Shown: positions 11,101-23,481 of the stretch, piece by piece
How the letters are laid out: every line of letters starts with the position of its first letter
Position numbering within the stretch: the first letter of the stretch is position 1
Source: Ridgeia piscesae
Lineage: Eukaryota; Annelida; Polychaeta; Sabellida; Siboglinidae
DNA length: 64,000 nt
Assembly: GCA_025642075.2 (NCBI GenBank)
Contig: JAODUO010000081.1
Coordinates: 290,001 to 354,000, forward strand
Direction of reading: 5' to 3'
Program-made: the position numbers and the translations under genes
Notes under the pieces: generated by a model
Database searches by the model: none
Seen by the model: the letters and a program-made list of their open reading frames with translations, nothing else
Told to the model about the DNA's origin: nothing

Positions 11101-14100
11101 TTACTTTGGTAATGTACTCGAGTACGAGTACGATTACTTTCCTTCGTACTCGAGTATGAGTACAAGTACCTCAAAAAGTACTCGTACTCGAGTACGAGTA
11201 CAAGTACACGAGTACGATTACTCCATCTCTGATTCAGAGTGAAATTAAACAAAAAAATAATGTAAGAAAACGTGCTAAAATCTAAACCTATTATAGAAAT
11301 GACCTCACTTTGCTGACGACAGTTGGCTGCAGTTGAGCTGTGGCTTTCTTCACATCAAAATATTTCTTCAGTGTTTTCTACAACAAACCAACAGGAAGTG
11401 GTTTCTTTGTGGGATTTTACATCCACCACATCCACAAACGAAACAAAGTATACAATCATGTGCACGTTTTATAGAAAATGTCAAAAGTTTTCGTGGTAAA
11501 TATTTAACTTGTTTGAAAAGTGTTTGTCTGTTCCGTTAGTTACATAATTGCAGGCACTAATTTTTGTTACCTTTATATTTTGTCTAAATGTAGTCAGGTG
11601 TGTGGAATTTAGCCAACTTCAAAGCAATAACTGCCAAAATGCAATAAGTGCCACCAAAGTTTTATAAATTGAATGTGTTTTTAACAATATGAACATTTTC
11701 AGGTGCAACTTACAAAAAGTTAACATTGTTTCAGGCTTATTAATTAACAAGCAGGCAGAGAGTAAACATTCACAGCACATTTACTGTAGTATTAGGAAAT
11801 GAAATTAGGAAGAGAACATATTCATAGGTGGGAAACAAATTCATGTAACAGTAACACTGCAATAGAGGGTAGAGAGGAGTGCATTGTGTATTAAACTGTA
11901 ACACTGCAGTAGAGGGTAGAGAGGAGTGCATTGTGTATTCAACTGTAACACTGCAGTAGAGGGCAGAGAGGAGTGCACTGCGTATTCAACAGTAACACTG
12001 CAGTAGAGGGTAGAGAGGAGTGCACTGCGTATTCAACAGTAATACTGCCATAGAGGGTACAGAGGAGTGCACTGCGTATTCAACAGTAACACTGCAGTAG
12101 AGGGTAGAGAGGAGTGCACGGCATATTCAACAGTAAAACTGCAGTAGAGGGTAGAGAGGAGTGCACTGCATGTTCAACAGTAATACTGCAGTAGAGGGTA
12201 GAGAGGAGTGCACTGCATGTTCAACAGTAACACTGCAGTAGAGGGTAGAGAGGAGTGCACTGCGTGTTCAACAGTAACCCTGCAGTAGAGGGTAGAGAGG
12301 AGTGCACTGCATATTCAACAGTAACACTGCAGTAGAGGGTAGAGAGGAGTGCACTGCATATTCAACAGTAAAACTGCAGTAGAGGGTAGAGAGGAGTGCA
12401 CTGCATGTTCAACAGTAATACTGCAGTAGAGGGTAGAGAGGAGTGCACTGCATGTTCAACAGTAACACTGCAGTAGAGGGTAGAGAGGAGTGCACTGCGT
12501 GTTCAACAGTAACCCTGCAGTAGAGGGTAGAGAGGAGTGCACTGCGTATTCAACAGTAACACTGCAGTAGAGGGTAGAGAGGAGTGCACTGCGTATTGAA
12601 CTGTAACACTGCAGTAGAGAGTAGAGAGGAGTGCACTGCGTATTCAACAGTAACACTGCAGTAGAGGGTAGAGAGGAGTGCACTGCGTATTCAACAGTAA
12701 CACTGCAGTAGAGGGTAGAGAGGAGTGCACTGCGTATTCAACAGTAACACTGCAGCAGAGGTAGAGAGGAGTGCACTGCATGTTCAACAGTAACACTGCA
12801 GTAGAGAGGAGTGCACTGCGTGTTCAACAGTAACACTGCAGTAGAGGGTAGAGAGGAGTGCACTGCGTATTCAACAGTAACACTGCAGTAGAGAGGAGTG
12901 CACTGCATATTCAACAGTAACACTGCAGTAGAGGGTAGAGAGGTGTGTATTGTGTATTCAACTCGAGCATTTTAAAGAGTCACAGACATATGCAATGAAA
13001 GTTGTTTTAAAAACTGTCTTCTTCTTCTTCTAAACATGTGCATAATCCCACTCTGTTGCATTGTTGTGATTATTTTATTTTGCTTACAGTGTGAGACTGT
13101 GAGTGTGGATGAAGGTGGTCATTATGTGCCACATCAATGTTGTACATAATGCATTGTCTAAATTTAGTCAGGTGTGTGGAATTTAGCCAACTTCAAAGCA
13201 ATAACTGCCAAAATGCAATAAGTGCCACCAAAGTTTTATAAATTGAATGTGTTTTTAACAATATGAACATTTTCAGGTGCAACTTACAAAAAGTTAACAT
13301 TGTTGCAGGCTTATTAATTAACAAGCAGGCAGAGAGTAAACATTCACAGCACATTTACTGTAGTATTAAGAAATGAAATTAGGAAGAGAACATATTCATA
13401 GGTGGGAAACAAATTCATGTAACAGTAACACTGCAATAGAGGGTAGAGAGGAGTGCATTGTGTATTCAACTGTAACACTGCAGTAGAGGGTAGAGAGGAG
13501 TGCACTGCGTATTCAACTGTAACACTGCAGTAGAGGGTAGAGAGGAGTGCATTGTGTATTCAACTGTAACACTGCAGTAGAGGGTAGAGAGGAGTGCACT
13601 GCGTATTCAACAGTAACACTGCCGTAGAGGGTACAGAGGAGTGCACTGCGTATTCAACAGTAACACTGCAGTAGAGGGTACAGAGGAGTGCACGGCGTAT
13701 TCAACAGTAAAACTGCAGTAGAGGGTAGAGAGGAGTGCACTGCATGTTCAACAGTAATACTGCAGTAGAGGGTAGAGAGGAGTGCACTGCATGTTCAACA
13801 GTAACACTGCAGTAGAGGGTAGAGAGGAGTGCACTGTGTGTTCAACAGTAACCCTGCAGTAGAGGGTAGAGAGGAGTGCACTGCGTATTCAACAGTAACA
13901 CTGCAGTAGAGGGTAGAGAGGAGTGCACTGCATATTCAACAGTAACACTGCAGTAGAGGGTAGAGAGGAGTGCACTGCGTATTCAACAGTAACACTGCAG
14001 CAGAGGGTAGAGAGGAGTGCACTGCATATTCAACAGTAACACTGCCGTAGAGGGTAGAGAGGAGTGCACTGCGTATTCAACAGTAAAACTGCAGTAGAGG

Positions 14101-17100
14101 GTAGAGAGGAGTGCACTGCATATTCAACAGTAATACTGCAGTAGAGGGTAGAAAGGAGTGCACTGCATATTCAACAGTAACACTGCAGTAGAGGGTAGTG
14201 AGGAGTGCACTGCATATTCAACAGTAACACTGCAGTAGAGAGGAGTGCACTGCGTGTTCAACAGTAACACTGCAGTAGAGGGTAGAGAGGAGTGCACTGC
14301 GTATTCAACAGTAACACTGCAGTAGAGAGGAGTGCACTGCATATTCAACAGTAACACTGCAGTAGAGGGTAGAGAGGTGTGTATTGTGTATTCAACTCGA
14401 GCATTTTAAAGAGTCACAGACATATGCAATGAAAGTTGTTTTAAAAGCTGTCTTCTTCTTCTTCTAAACATGTGCATAATCCCACTGTGTTGCATTGTTG
14501 TGATTATTTTATTTTGCTTACAGTGTGAGACTGTGAGTGTGGATGAAGGTGGTCATTATGTGCCACATCAATGTTGTACATAATGCATTGTCTAAATTTA
14601 GTCAGGTGTGTGGAATTTAGCCAACTTCAAAGCAATAACTGCCAAAATGCAATAAGTGCCACCAAAGTTTTATAAATTGAATGTGTTTTTAACAATATGA
14701 ACATTTTCAGGTGCAACTTACAAAAAGTTAACATTGTTTCAGGCTTATTAATTAACAAGCAGGCAGAGAGTAAACGTTCACAGCACATTTACTGTAGTAT
14801 TAAGAAATGAAATTAGGAAGAGAACATATTCATAGGTGGGAAACAAATTCATGTAACAGTAACACTGCAATAGAGGGTAGAGAGGAGTGCATTGTGTATT
14901 CAACTGTAACACTGCAGTAGAGGGTAGAGAGGAGTGCACTGCGTATTCAACTGTAACACTGCAGTAGAGGGTAGAGAGGAGTGCATTGTGTATTCAACTG
15001 TAACACTGCAGTAGAGGGTAGAGAGGAGTGCACTGCGTATTCAACAGTAACACTGCAGTAGAGGGTAGAGGAGTGCACTGCGTATTCAACAGTAATACTG
15101 CAGTAGAGGGTACAGAGGAGTGCACTGCGTATTCAACAGTAACACTGCAGTAGAGGGTAGAGAGGAGTGCACGGCATATTCAACAGTAAAACTGCAGTAG
15201 AGGGTAGAGAGGAGTGCACTGCATGTTCAACAGTAATACTGCAGTAGAGGGTAGAGAGGAGTGCACTGCATGTTCAACAGTAACACTGCAGTAGAGGGTA
15301 GAGAGGAGTGCACTGCGTGTTCAACAGTAACACCTGCAGTAGAGGGTAGAGAGGAGTGCACTGCGTATTCAACAGTAACACTGCAGTAGAGGGTAGAGAG
15401 GAGTGCACTGCGTATTGAACTGTAACACTGCAGTAGAGAGTAGAGAGGAGTGCACTGCGTATTCAACAGTAAAACTGCAGTAGAGGGTAGAGAGGAGTGC
15501 ACTGCGTATTGAACTGTAACACTGCAGTAGAGAGGAGTGCACTGCGTATTCAACAGTAACACTGCAGTAGAGGGTAGAGAGGAGTGCACTGCGTATTGAA
15601 CTGTAACACTGCAGTAGAGGGTAGAGAGGAGTGCACTGCGTATTCAACAGTAACACTGCAGTAGAGGGTAGAGAGGAGTGCACTGCGTATTGAACTGTAA
15701 CACTGCAGTAGAGAGTAGAGAGGAGTGCACTGAGTATTCAACAGTAACACTGCAGTAGATGGCAGAGAGGAGTGCACTGCGTATTGAACTGTAACACTGC
15801 AGTAGAGAGTAGAGAGGAGTGCACTGCGTATTCAACAGTAACACTGCAGTAGAGGGTAGAGAGTGCATGTTAAAAACATAAAAGGTTATAAATTTGGTTA
15901 TGTTCATCATAAAAGAAACAGTTCTACACTGCCACTGTTATGTTGGCTAAAAAGAGTGCAAAACAGTTCTATGCTGCCACTATTGTTGACTAAAAAAAGT
16001 GCAAAACAGTTCTACACTGCCACTGTTATGTTGGCTAAAAAGGTATAAAACTGTCTGAAAGTGCAATATGCCTAAATGTCCAGAGTGGCCAACCTTCCCT
16101 CGTCACAATCAATGGTTAGTACATATATATATACCTACACTGTATTGATAACTAAATGTACTGCCCTGTCACACACCGACTGCTGCAATGCACTGACAGA
16201 TCAGTCTACTTGGTATATGTCAGCATTTAAAGTTTACAAACTTGAAGTATTGCCATTAAAACATAAAGCACTTAGCTGTCCCATTGATCCTTTGTTGTGC
16301 ATGTACTTACTGGTGGAAGAATGGAGATATAGCGGACATAGAAGGCCCCAGCTATGAGGCAGATGTCCCGGGCTATTACTATGGCTGTCAGTGGCACTGC
16401 AACAAGCCAACCAGTCTGCACATGAACTGGCGCCAACATCAAACCACACGAATCATTTTAATAGAAGCCTCATCTGAGAGAATTCTGAGAAACAGTAAAC
16501 TAAAAAATATCCAAGAACCTTGCTGTCACTTTTAATAATAATAATTTATTTCTTATATAGCACCCCATCCAAATATTCTGGGGTGATTGTGCTATCAAAT
16601 TACAATGATTACACTATCAAAAGAAATAAAAGTGGATACACCTGTACATAGGAAGCATCAGTTTACTGAAGTCTTAATGTCCTCATTATTGCTGTCTACA
16701 ACACACAACTATAACTGTGGCTGTGACTGGTGAGTTGTAATATTTTATTGAATTTGTATAATACTGTACAAATACAAGGTTACAAGTTGAGGTATCAGGC
16801 TAACCAGTAAGGCTGAAATGGTGGCATGTGATATCAGCCATACATGGAGGGGGTATGCCCAATCAGGGTTTTGTTAAGAGCCGGGACCCTGGGAATTTAC
16901 CCGGTTGTGAAGGACCATGTGCCCGGCTACATCGTAGGTGAAGGAAGATTTTTTTTATTATGACTGGCATCAGCCAATTATTGCCCCCTTCTGTGTTACA
17001 GACTGCAGTGTGGACAGTCTTCTGTGTTACAGACTGCAGTGTGGACAGTCTTTTGTGTTACAGACTGCAGTGTGGACAATCTTCTGTGTTACAGACTACA

Positions 17101-20100
17101 GTGTGGACAGTCTTCTGTATTACAGACTGCAGTGTGGACAGTCTTTTGTGTTACAGACTGCAGTGTGGACAATCTTCTGTGTTACAGACTGCAGTGTGGA
17201 CAGTCTTCTGTGTTACAGACTGCAGTGTGGACAGTCTTCTGTATTACAGACTGCAGTGTGGACAGTCTTTTGTGTTACAGACTGCAGTGTGGACAGTCTT
17301 TTGTGTTACAGACTGCAGTGTGGACAATCTTCTGTGTTACAGACTGCAGTGTGGACAGTCTTCTGTGTTACAGACTGCAGTGTGGACAGTCTTCTGTGTT
17401 ACAGACTGCAGTGTGGACAGTCTTCTGTGTTACAGACTGCAGTGTGGACAGTCTTTTGTGTTACAGACTGCAGTGTGGACAGTCTTGTGATGATTACATC
17501 ATAGTTTGTTGCAAATGTTATCTAGTGAGGGTGTAATGCAGGTACACATATAAGGTATCACGTTGACCAGTGAGGGTGTAATGTGGGTATACATACGAGG
17601 TATCAGGTTGACCATTGTGAGGGTGACAAAGAGAACACTGATGAGCAGTTTGTCGGCAAGAGGATCAAGGAAACTTCCAAAGGCTGACGTCTGATTCTCA
17701 AAGGTCCGAGCCACCCATCCATCCAACTGAAACACACATCCCGCCCATCCCGTAGACACATCAACTACACACCAACCCATCCATCCAACTGAAACACACA
17801 TCCCATAGACACATCAACTACACTCCAACCCATCCATCCAACTGAAACACACATCCCGTAGACACATCAACCACACTCCAACCCATCCATCCAACTGAAA
17901 CACACATCCCATAGACACATCAACTACACTCCAACCCATCCATCCAACTGAAACACACATCCCGTAGACACATCGACCACACTCCAACCCATCCATCCAA
18001 CTGAAACACACATCCCATATACACATCAACTACACTCCAACCCATCCATCCAACTGAAACACACATCCCATAGACACATCAACTACACACCAACCCATCC
18101 ATCCAATTGAAACACACATCCCGTAGACACATCGACCAGACTCCAACCCATCCATCCAACTGAAACACACATCCCATAGACACATCGACCAGACTCCAAC
18201 CCATCCATCCAACTGAAACACACATCCCATAGACACATCAACCAGACTCCAACTCATCCATCCAACTGAAACACACATCCCGTAGACACATCAACCACAC
18301 TCCAACCCATCCCTCCAACTGAAAAACACATCCCGTAGACATATCAACTACACTCCAACCCATCCCTCCAACTGAAACACACATCCCGTAGACACATCGA
18401 CTACACTCCAACCCATCCATCCAACTGAAACACGCATCCCATAGACACATCGACCACACTCCAACTGAAACACATCCCTTAGACACATCAACTACACTCC
18501 AACCCATCCATCCAACTGAAACACACATCCCATAGACACATCAACTACACTCCAACCCATCCATCCAACTGAAATACACATCCCGTAGACACATCGACCA
18601 CACTCCAACCCATCCATCCAACTGAAACACACATCCCATATACACATCAACTACACACCAACCCATCCATCCAACTGAAACACACATCCCATAGACACAT
18701 CAACTACACTCCAACCCATCCATCCAACTGAAACACACATCCCGTAGACACATCGACTACACTCCAACCCATCCATCCAACTGAAACACACATCCCGTAG
18801 ACACATCGACCAGACTCCAACCCATCCATCCAACTGAAACACACATCCCATAGACACATCGACCAGACTCCAACCCATCCATCCAACTGAAACACACATC
18901 CCATAGACACATCAACCAGACTCCAACTCATCCATCCAACTGAAACACACATCCCGTAGACACATCAACCACACTCCAACCCATCCCTCCAACTGAAAAA
19001 CACATCCCGTAGACACATCAACTACACTCCAACCCATCCCTCCAACTGAAACACGCACTCCAACCCATCCATCCAACTGAAACACGCATCCCGAAGACAC
19101 ATCAACTACACTCCAACCCATCCATCCAACTGAAACACACATCCCATAGACACATCAACTACACTCCAAGCCATCCATCCAACTGAAACACGCATCCCAT
19201 AGACACATCGACCACACTCCAACTGAAACACATCCCTTAGACATATCAACTACACTCAGTGAGTGTGCTAGTGATTCTGCTCAAGTAATTTGTGTAAAAT
19301 GTCGTGCAAAACTTGGCACAATGTTGTGACTGCTCGGTTTATAAATCACCTCTAGATATCTGATTATCACATCTTCTGAACTGAAAAATGTCTACATCTC
19401 AAAGAATTTCTCACTCTTGCTGTGCTTATGACCATGTTTGTATTGGTCTAAAATATGATTTTTCTATTTTGTTGGAGATGTGTGATGCAAGCACACACTG
19501 CAAGAGTCCTGATTTATTTTGGAACATCAACCAGACTGAAAATAAGCATCATCACAGTATTGCGCTTTATGTTAAATATTTACACTTATGTGAACCCATG
19601 AAAATGGTATTTTAGTTTGTTGTGACAAATCGAATAAGTTATATTTTAGATATACAAATAATTATTTTAAATTGTCAAGTGAAGTTCAAATTTTAAGGAT
19701 AATCTAGTTGTTATGCATATTTTTATATATAAAAAATCAGCCAGTTTTTTAAGATTGTACATATGATGAAAAGTTGCCAGAAAAGTTGTCAATTTGACAT
19801 GGAATGACCCTATATGAATAAATTACACCACTTTTTGCATTCTTATTTTCTACAACAATTACACAAGCGGAAAAGTTACATACGACATCTGTAATTCCTG
19901 TGATGACAAAGATGATACAAGCCATGGGATAGCACTGCTGTAGAACCAAGTAACCAAGGAATGGCGTCATAGCAATTCGTAAGCCGGTCAGCATATTTGG
20001 AACTGTGACAATATTTTCTCTCTGAAACATATCCCAGGATTCAGATACACATAAAACTTCACAGATAAGACAGAAGAAATACATACATGCAATAATTCTA

Positions 20101-21014
20101 TGAATACATTTATTTCAGATAAAAACCCATAGATGATACATATACAAAATAACCTTTAAAAATGAATATGGTACAAATGTGTAGATAAAGATTAAATAAG
20201 GCTATAAGTTAGATAATTGCAAAAGCACATTATAACTAATAATGCTAATGAGCAGTATAACTGATTGTACCAGACATGGGGTCAAATACATTTGTATTTG
20301 AAACTATTTAATTACTTTTTTCAAAGTATTTGTATTTGAAGTTTCGGAATTAAAAGTATTTGTATTTAAATACTTTCCTAATAAATACTGATATGCAGTG
20401 CTAGGGCAATGGGTTAAATAAAGTGTGATGGGATTTTAAGGTTGTTTCATTAGTTCAACCGACCCGTTCAACCTATATAGAAAACTAGATAAAAATAAGA
20501 TGTACAGATCCTTAATAACCTTTACAAATCCCCGAACTCTTTCTTCCACAGTTTCTTTGACTCTCTCTTTGGTTCTCTGTATATGCTCAGTTGTTTTGTG
20601 AACATCTGGAAAACTTGTGTGTGTTTTGAACTTAGCATGTCTGTTGACATTGTCCATGTGGAAATGTCTGCTTGTCTGGAACCGTACAGGGCTGGTGACA
20701 TTTCCACAGCCACATAATGAACCCGTCAACACCGTTTTTCTAGCATGATAACTGTCACACCATTCAGGAAGATGGCAGCATACAAGCGACGGTGATGTGT
20801 GTGCTTGGCGATGCGGCGACCAAAAGCCGGGTACAGTCAACGATACAGGCAGCAGCGGCACACGATAGGCCGGCGAGGGCGAGGCGCATTCTTGGCACAA
20901 ACGTGGATAAACAGTGCACACAACTTTGGCATTATATGAGAGAAATGCATATGGTACACTACGAACGGTGCATTGTTTTGCGATACTGAAGAACATGATG
21001 TCTACATCTGGCAC
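8103..21014 (-). CDS. CRLS1: Cardiolipin synthase (CDP-alcohol phosphatidyltransferase family), 7 coding exons
   Basis: Joins phosphatidylglycerol and CDP-diacylglycerol into cardiolipin in the mitochondrial inner membrane. Coding exons on the minus strand: 21014-20526, 20021-19884, 17726-17597, 16396-16311, 11377-11309, 8591-8500 and 8202-8103. They sum to 1104 bp (367 aa plus stop) with all phases consistent and GT-AG introns. Exon 1 is a basic, Ser/Arg-rich leader expected to target mitochondria. Exon 2 begins RENIVTVPNMLTGLRI, the usual start of the enzyme core. The catalytic motif D-x2-D-G-x2-A-R-x8-G-x3-D-x3-D is complete (TDV/LDGWVAR...FGSFLDPLAD) but split by the exon 2/3 junction. 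Exon 4 gives LPLTAIVIARD, exon 6 VNTAVQLSLV; the protein ends KTGL. The start at 21014 is the first ATG of the open frame; MFFSIAKQ, six codons on, is an alternative. Introns hold hAT elements and several minisatellites. The family call is very secure. Confidence 0.93.
8665..8705. repeat. Short inverted repeat (hairpin) in a CRLS1 intron
   Basis: GTCCAAATATTAATGT is followed, after about 6 bp, by its near-complement ending ATATTTGGAC, with a 3-bp bulge. It would form an AT-rich hairpin. It may be a small foldback element remnant; no function is inferred. Confidence 0.7.
9240..11231. mobile_element. Non-autonomous hAT-type DNA transposon with 8-bp target-site duplication
   Basis: The ends are CAGAGATGGAGT and its exact complement (12-bp terminal inverted repeats starting CAG, as in hAT elements). 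They are flanked by an exact 8-bp duplication ATTCAGAG at 9232-9239 and 11232-11239. Subterminal regions (9250-9400 and 11080-11225) are rich in GTACTCGAGTACGAGTAC-type repeats plus CGATTACTTT. No transposase frame is present. It sits in the CRLS1 intron between exons 5 and 6 and carries a second nested element. Confidence 0.88.
9752..10592. mobile_element. Second hAT-like element nested in the first
   Basis: The ends CAGACATGGGGTCAAAT and, inverted, ATTTGACCCCGTGTCTG match with one mismatch. Flanking 8-mers GATGGGTC (9744-9751) and GATGGGAC (10593-10600) form a target-site duplication with one change. Subterminal AAAGTATTTGTATTTAAATAC repeats face each other. It is 841 bp with no transposase. 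The nesting shows it inserted after the outer element. Confidence 0.85.
11581..15870. repeat. 47-bp minisatellite in a higher-order triplication of about 1.5 kb
   Basis: A 47-bp unit (starts AGTAGAGGGTAGAGAGGAG, ends TTCAACAGTAACACTGC) forms arrays at about 11860-12945, 13430-14385 and 14865-15865. Each array is preceded by the same 270-bp flank (starts 11581, 13156, 14590). The first two are followed by the same tail of about 200 bp with CTTCTTCTTCTTC. The whole array-plus-flank module is therefore present three times, the last truncated on the right. Variant units occur in matching order in the copies. It lies in the CRLS1 intron between exons 4 and 5; the minus-strand open frames across it follow from the repeat. 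Confidence 0.93.
15915..16050. repeat. 45-bp tandem repeat, 3 copies
   Basis: The unit contains CAGTTCTACACTGCCACTG and TTGGCTAAAAAG. Three diverged copies lie directly beside the 47-bp arrays, in the same CRLS1 intron. Confidence 0.8.
16985..17490. repeat. 31-bp minisatellite, about 16 copies
   Basis: The unit is AGACTGCAGTGTGGACAGTC plus TTCTGTGTTAC. It lies in the CRLS1 intron between exons 3 and 4 and ends about 107 bp from the exon 3 donor. Open frames in all three plus frames are repeat artefacts, because 31 is not a multiple of 3. Confidence 0.95.
17713..19252. repeat. 53-bp minisatellite that reiterates the CRLS1 exon 3 splice acceptor
   Basis: The 53-bp unit contains CCATCCATCCAACTGAAACA, which on the minus strand reads TTTCAG followed by TTGGATGGATGGG. 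This is the genuine CRLS1 exon 3 acceptor (17727-17732) plus the first 13 bases of that exon (17714-17726). About 29 copies run from the exon edge outward into the intron. Some copies are shortened (near 18460 and 19060), and a segment of several units is repeated in order (about 18130-18480 resembles about 18810-19220). Confidence 0.95.
20271..20395. mobile_element. Solo end of the CAGACATGGGG hAT-like family
   Basis: Starts CAGACATGGGGTCAAATAC and continues with the same AAGTATTTGTATTTAAATAC subterminal sequence as the element at 9752. The other end is missing. It lies in CRLS1 intron 1. Confidence 0.75.
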
Positions 21015-21335
21015 ATCAATTAGGAGACAACATAAAAAAAAACACCAAAGGATAGCGGTCGCAGAAGGTGCCGTTCATGGACGCGGCCATATTTATTCAT
21101 AGCCTCAATAACCAAAAATTAAAATGTCTTATCTAGCTAATTATGAAACGTTAAACTACTTTTTTATTAGTAACATTATAAATAATTTCAGTTAGAATTA
21201 TAAATTAGATTATGCTGCTCATACTCTATAATTACACGTCATTTTTGTTTGGATTAAGGCTATAACTTTTTTATGGCGACAACAACTTCCGCTTACCGTC
21301 TGCACTTGCTGGCCCCTTGCATGCTTTAATTTAGA
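21015..21335. promoter_or_regulatory. Presumed bidirectional promoter of CRLS1 and GNPNAT1
   Basis: The head-to-head start codons are only about 320 bp apart. The interval holds a GC-richer patch with ACGCGGCCATATTT near 21080, resembling a YY1-type GGCCAT core, and no consistent TATA box. The assignment follows from gene layout; no transcription start was mapped. Confidence 0.5.
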
Positions 21336-23429
21336 ATGGAGGTAGGAATTGATATTTCGAATAAGAACATATCACATTTACGCAAGGTGTGATGGCAAAC
21401 GAAATTGTATTACTTGAAGTTAATAGGGGTGAAATCAAAACGATTTTTACAAACTTGTCAACAAGTTTATGACAGTCGTGAAGATGACAGGTGACATTCA
21501 CATTGTCAATGATAATTGTTATTCTTTGCATGACGTCTCACCCACTCAGTCACACGCCCACATAGTCGCACATACACCATGGGCGGATCAAGCAGAAGCA
21601 GGCGTAGCGTGGACATATTGCCATAAATGATAACCAGTTTTTAACCACTACCTTGCCACAAACATCTATGCTCCCCACCAATACAAGACATTATATCATG
21701 CAAATATAATATCAAATTGTCCCAGCTGGCATTCGGGTTTACAGTAATTCATTCTTTCCACGCATTGCCTTCTGGTGGAACACCCTCACAGAATGTGTTA
21801 TTATCTTCAACCATCCATGCATTCAGACTAGCGGTTGTTTTCACACTTCTAAGCCATGTTTTTACTTGTGCAACTCATTCATTCATTCATACGTGCTCTT
21901 TGAAGTTTTAATACACTTTTTTACACCTTCAAATATGGCACAGCACAACTGTATCAGATCAGATGATCAGTGTAAAAATCCATACTTACGGACTATGGTG
22001 AAACGAGTGGGTGGGGAGGGAGGCAATAAAATTAATTTAAGTGTCCCCAGGTAACCATGGATCTGCTTTTGCAGACACTAATTGTCATTGGCACTGGGAC
22101 ACAGCATGTCTGTGCTATCCTGAGGTGCCAAGTTTATTACTTTGCAAATAAACTCAAACTTTTTCACAATTTTTGGGAACATTTCATAGTTTACTGCATC
22201 AGTATAGAACTTGCTACTTACTGGTACTGTCTGACCGATAATTCACGGTTAAACATTTAAAATCTGTGGATGTATATATATAATATAATTTTATATATTA
22301 TATATGTATAGATCTATATAGTATACTACCTATCAAACCAGGAATGGTTTCAGAATCAAAATTTTAGGCTGATTCCGATTCTGGAATTGGAATCGATCAT
22401 TTTGAAAGTGTCATTGGAATCAAAATTAAAGGCTGATTCCAAATCTGGAATTGGAATCGATCATTTTGAATGTAGACCTTTAATTGGAATTGGTTTGCTT
22501 GTAATAAGAGCAGTGGAATATAAATTGCATTGAGTAGAATCTGGAGTTTTTTTGTATTTTACTGCCAATTAAGATATTTAGAAACTCAGTTTAATATGCA
22601 ACGTTGAGTCATATTGTTATATTCATAAACATTTGATATTTGTTGGTACATATTTTTCATCAGTACGATCTTGCCAAGAATGGTCTATACTCTATATTGT
22701 TTTTACTTTTTGACAATGACGATACACCGTTTCACTTACTTCTTGAAGCCCAGGAATCTGGCAGTTTCATTTTATACAGTACAATAAAATTTTATTTTCC
22801 CATGAAGGGAAATTTGTGTGCAGCATTCAGTAAAAAATAATTTTCATTGTTACTCGTTTAAAGCAGTTTAACAAAATATATGAAGAGCATAATTTTAAAA
22901 TTGATGAGAAAGTTACACTAGTAAAAGTATAACAAAATTACGGTGAATTATAAAGATTGCTATATTTGTTGTCACAGAACAACTGTGATGATGATGTATC
23001 ACTCTTTGACCCGGAGATGTTGACCCGGCTGGACTGGAGTGCCAAGACAGCCAGCTTCAAGAATGGGTGTTCACCATCTAGTCCAGGCGATTCACTCGAG
23101 ATGAGACCTTTACGTCTCTCTGATTACCACCGAGGTAAATCATACAATTTTATTATTTGAGACAAAACAATATTACATTTCTCAAACATGGTTTGTCCTC
23201 TGGTACTTCATACATTAAATTTTTTGGTTGCTAAACACAGTTTAGCCACAATGACATATGCTGTGTCATAATACACTTGTCAGTGTGATTGATGTTTTGT
23301 TAAATTTAAATGCAAATATTTTAGATTAGTGAAATATGAAAATATGAAAGCATTCAAATATTTGTAAAGAATTAACATTGACAACTGTGCAGATAGTTAA
23401 CTAACTAGGACAGTTAATACATATATGAC

Positions 23430-23481
<52 letters not shown>

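Noticed and set aside
16938..17536. Three parallel plus-strand frames of 170-188 codons
   Set aside because: A 31-bp repeat without stops cycles through all three frames. There is no start context, splice support or composition typical of a protein.
20792..21102. Plus-strand frames opposite CRLS1 exon 1
   Set aside because: They are antisense to the well-supported CRLS1 first exon and show no family features.
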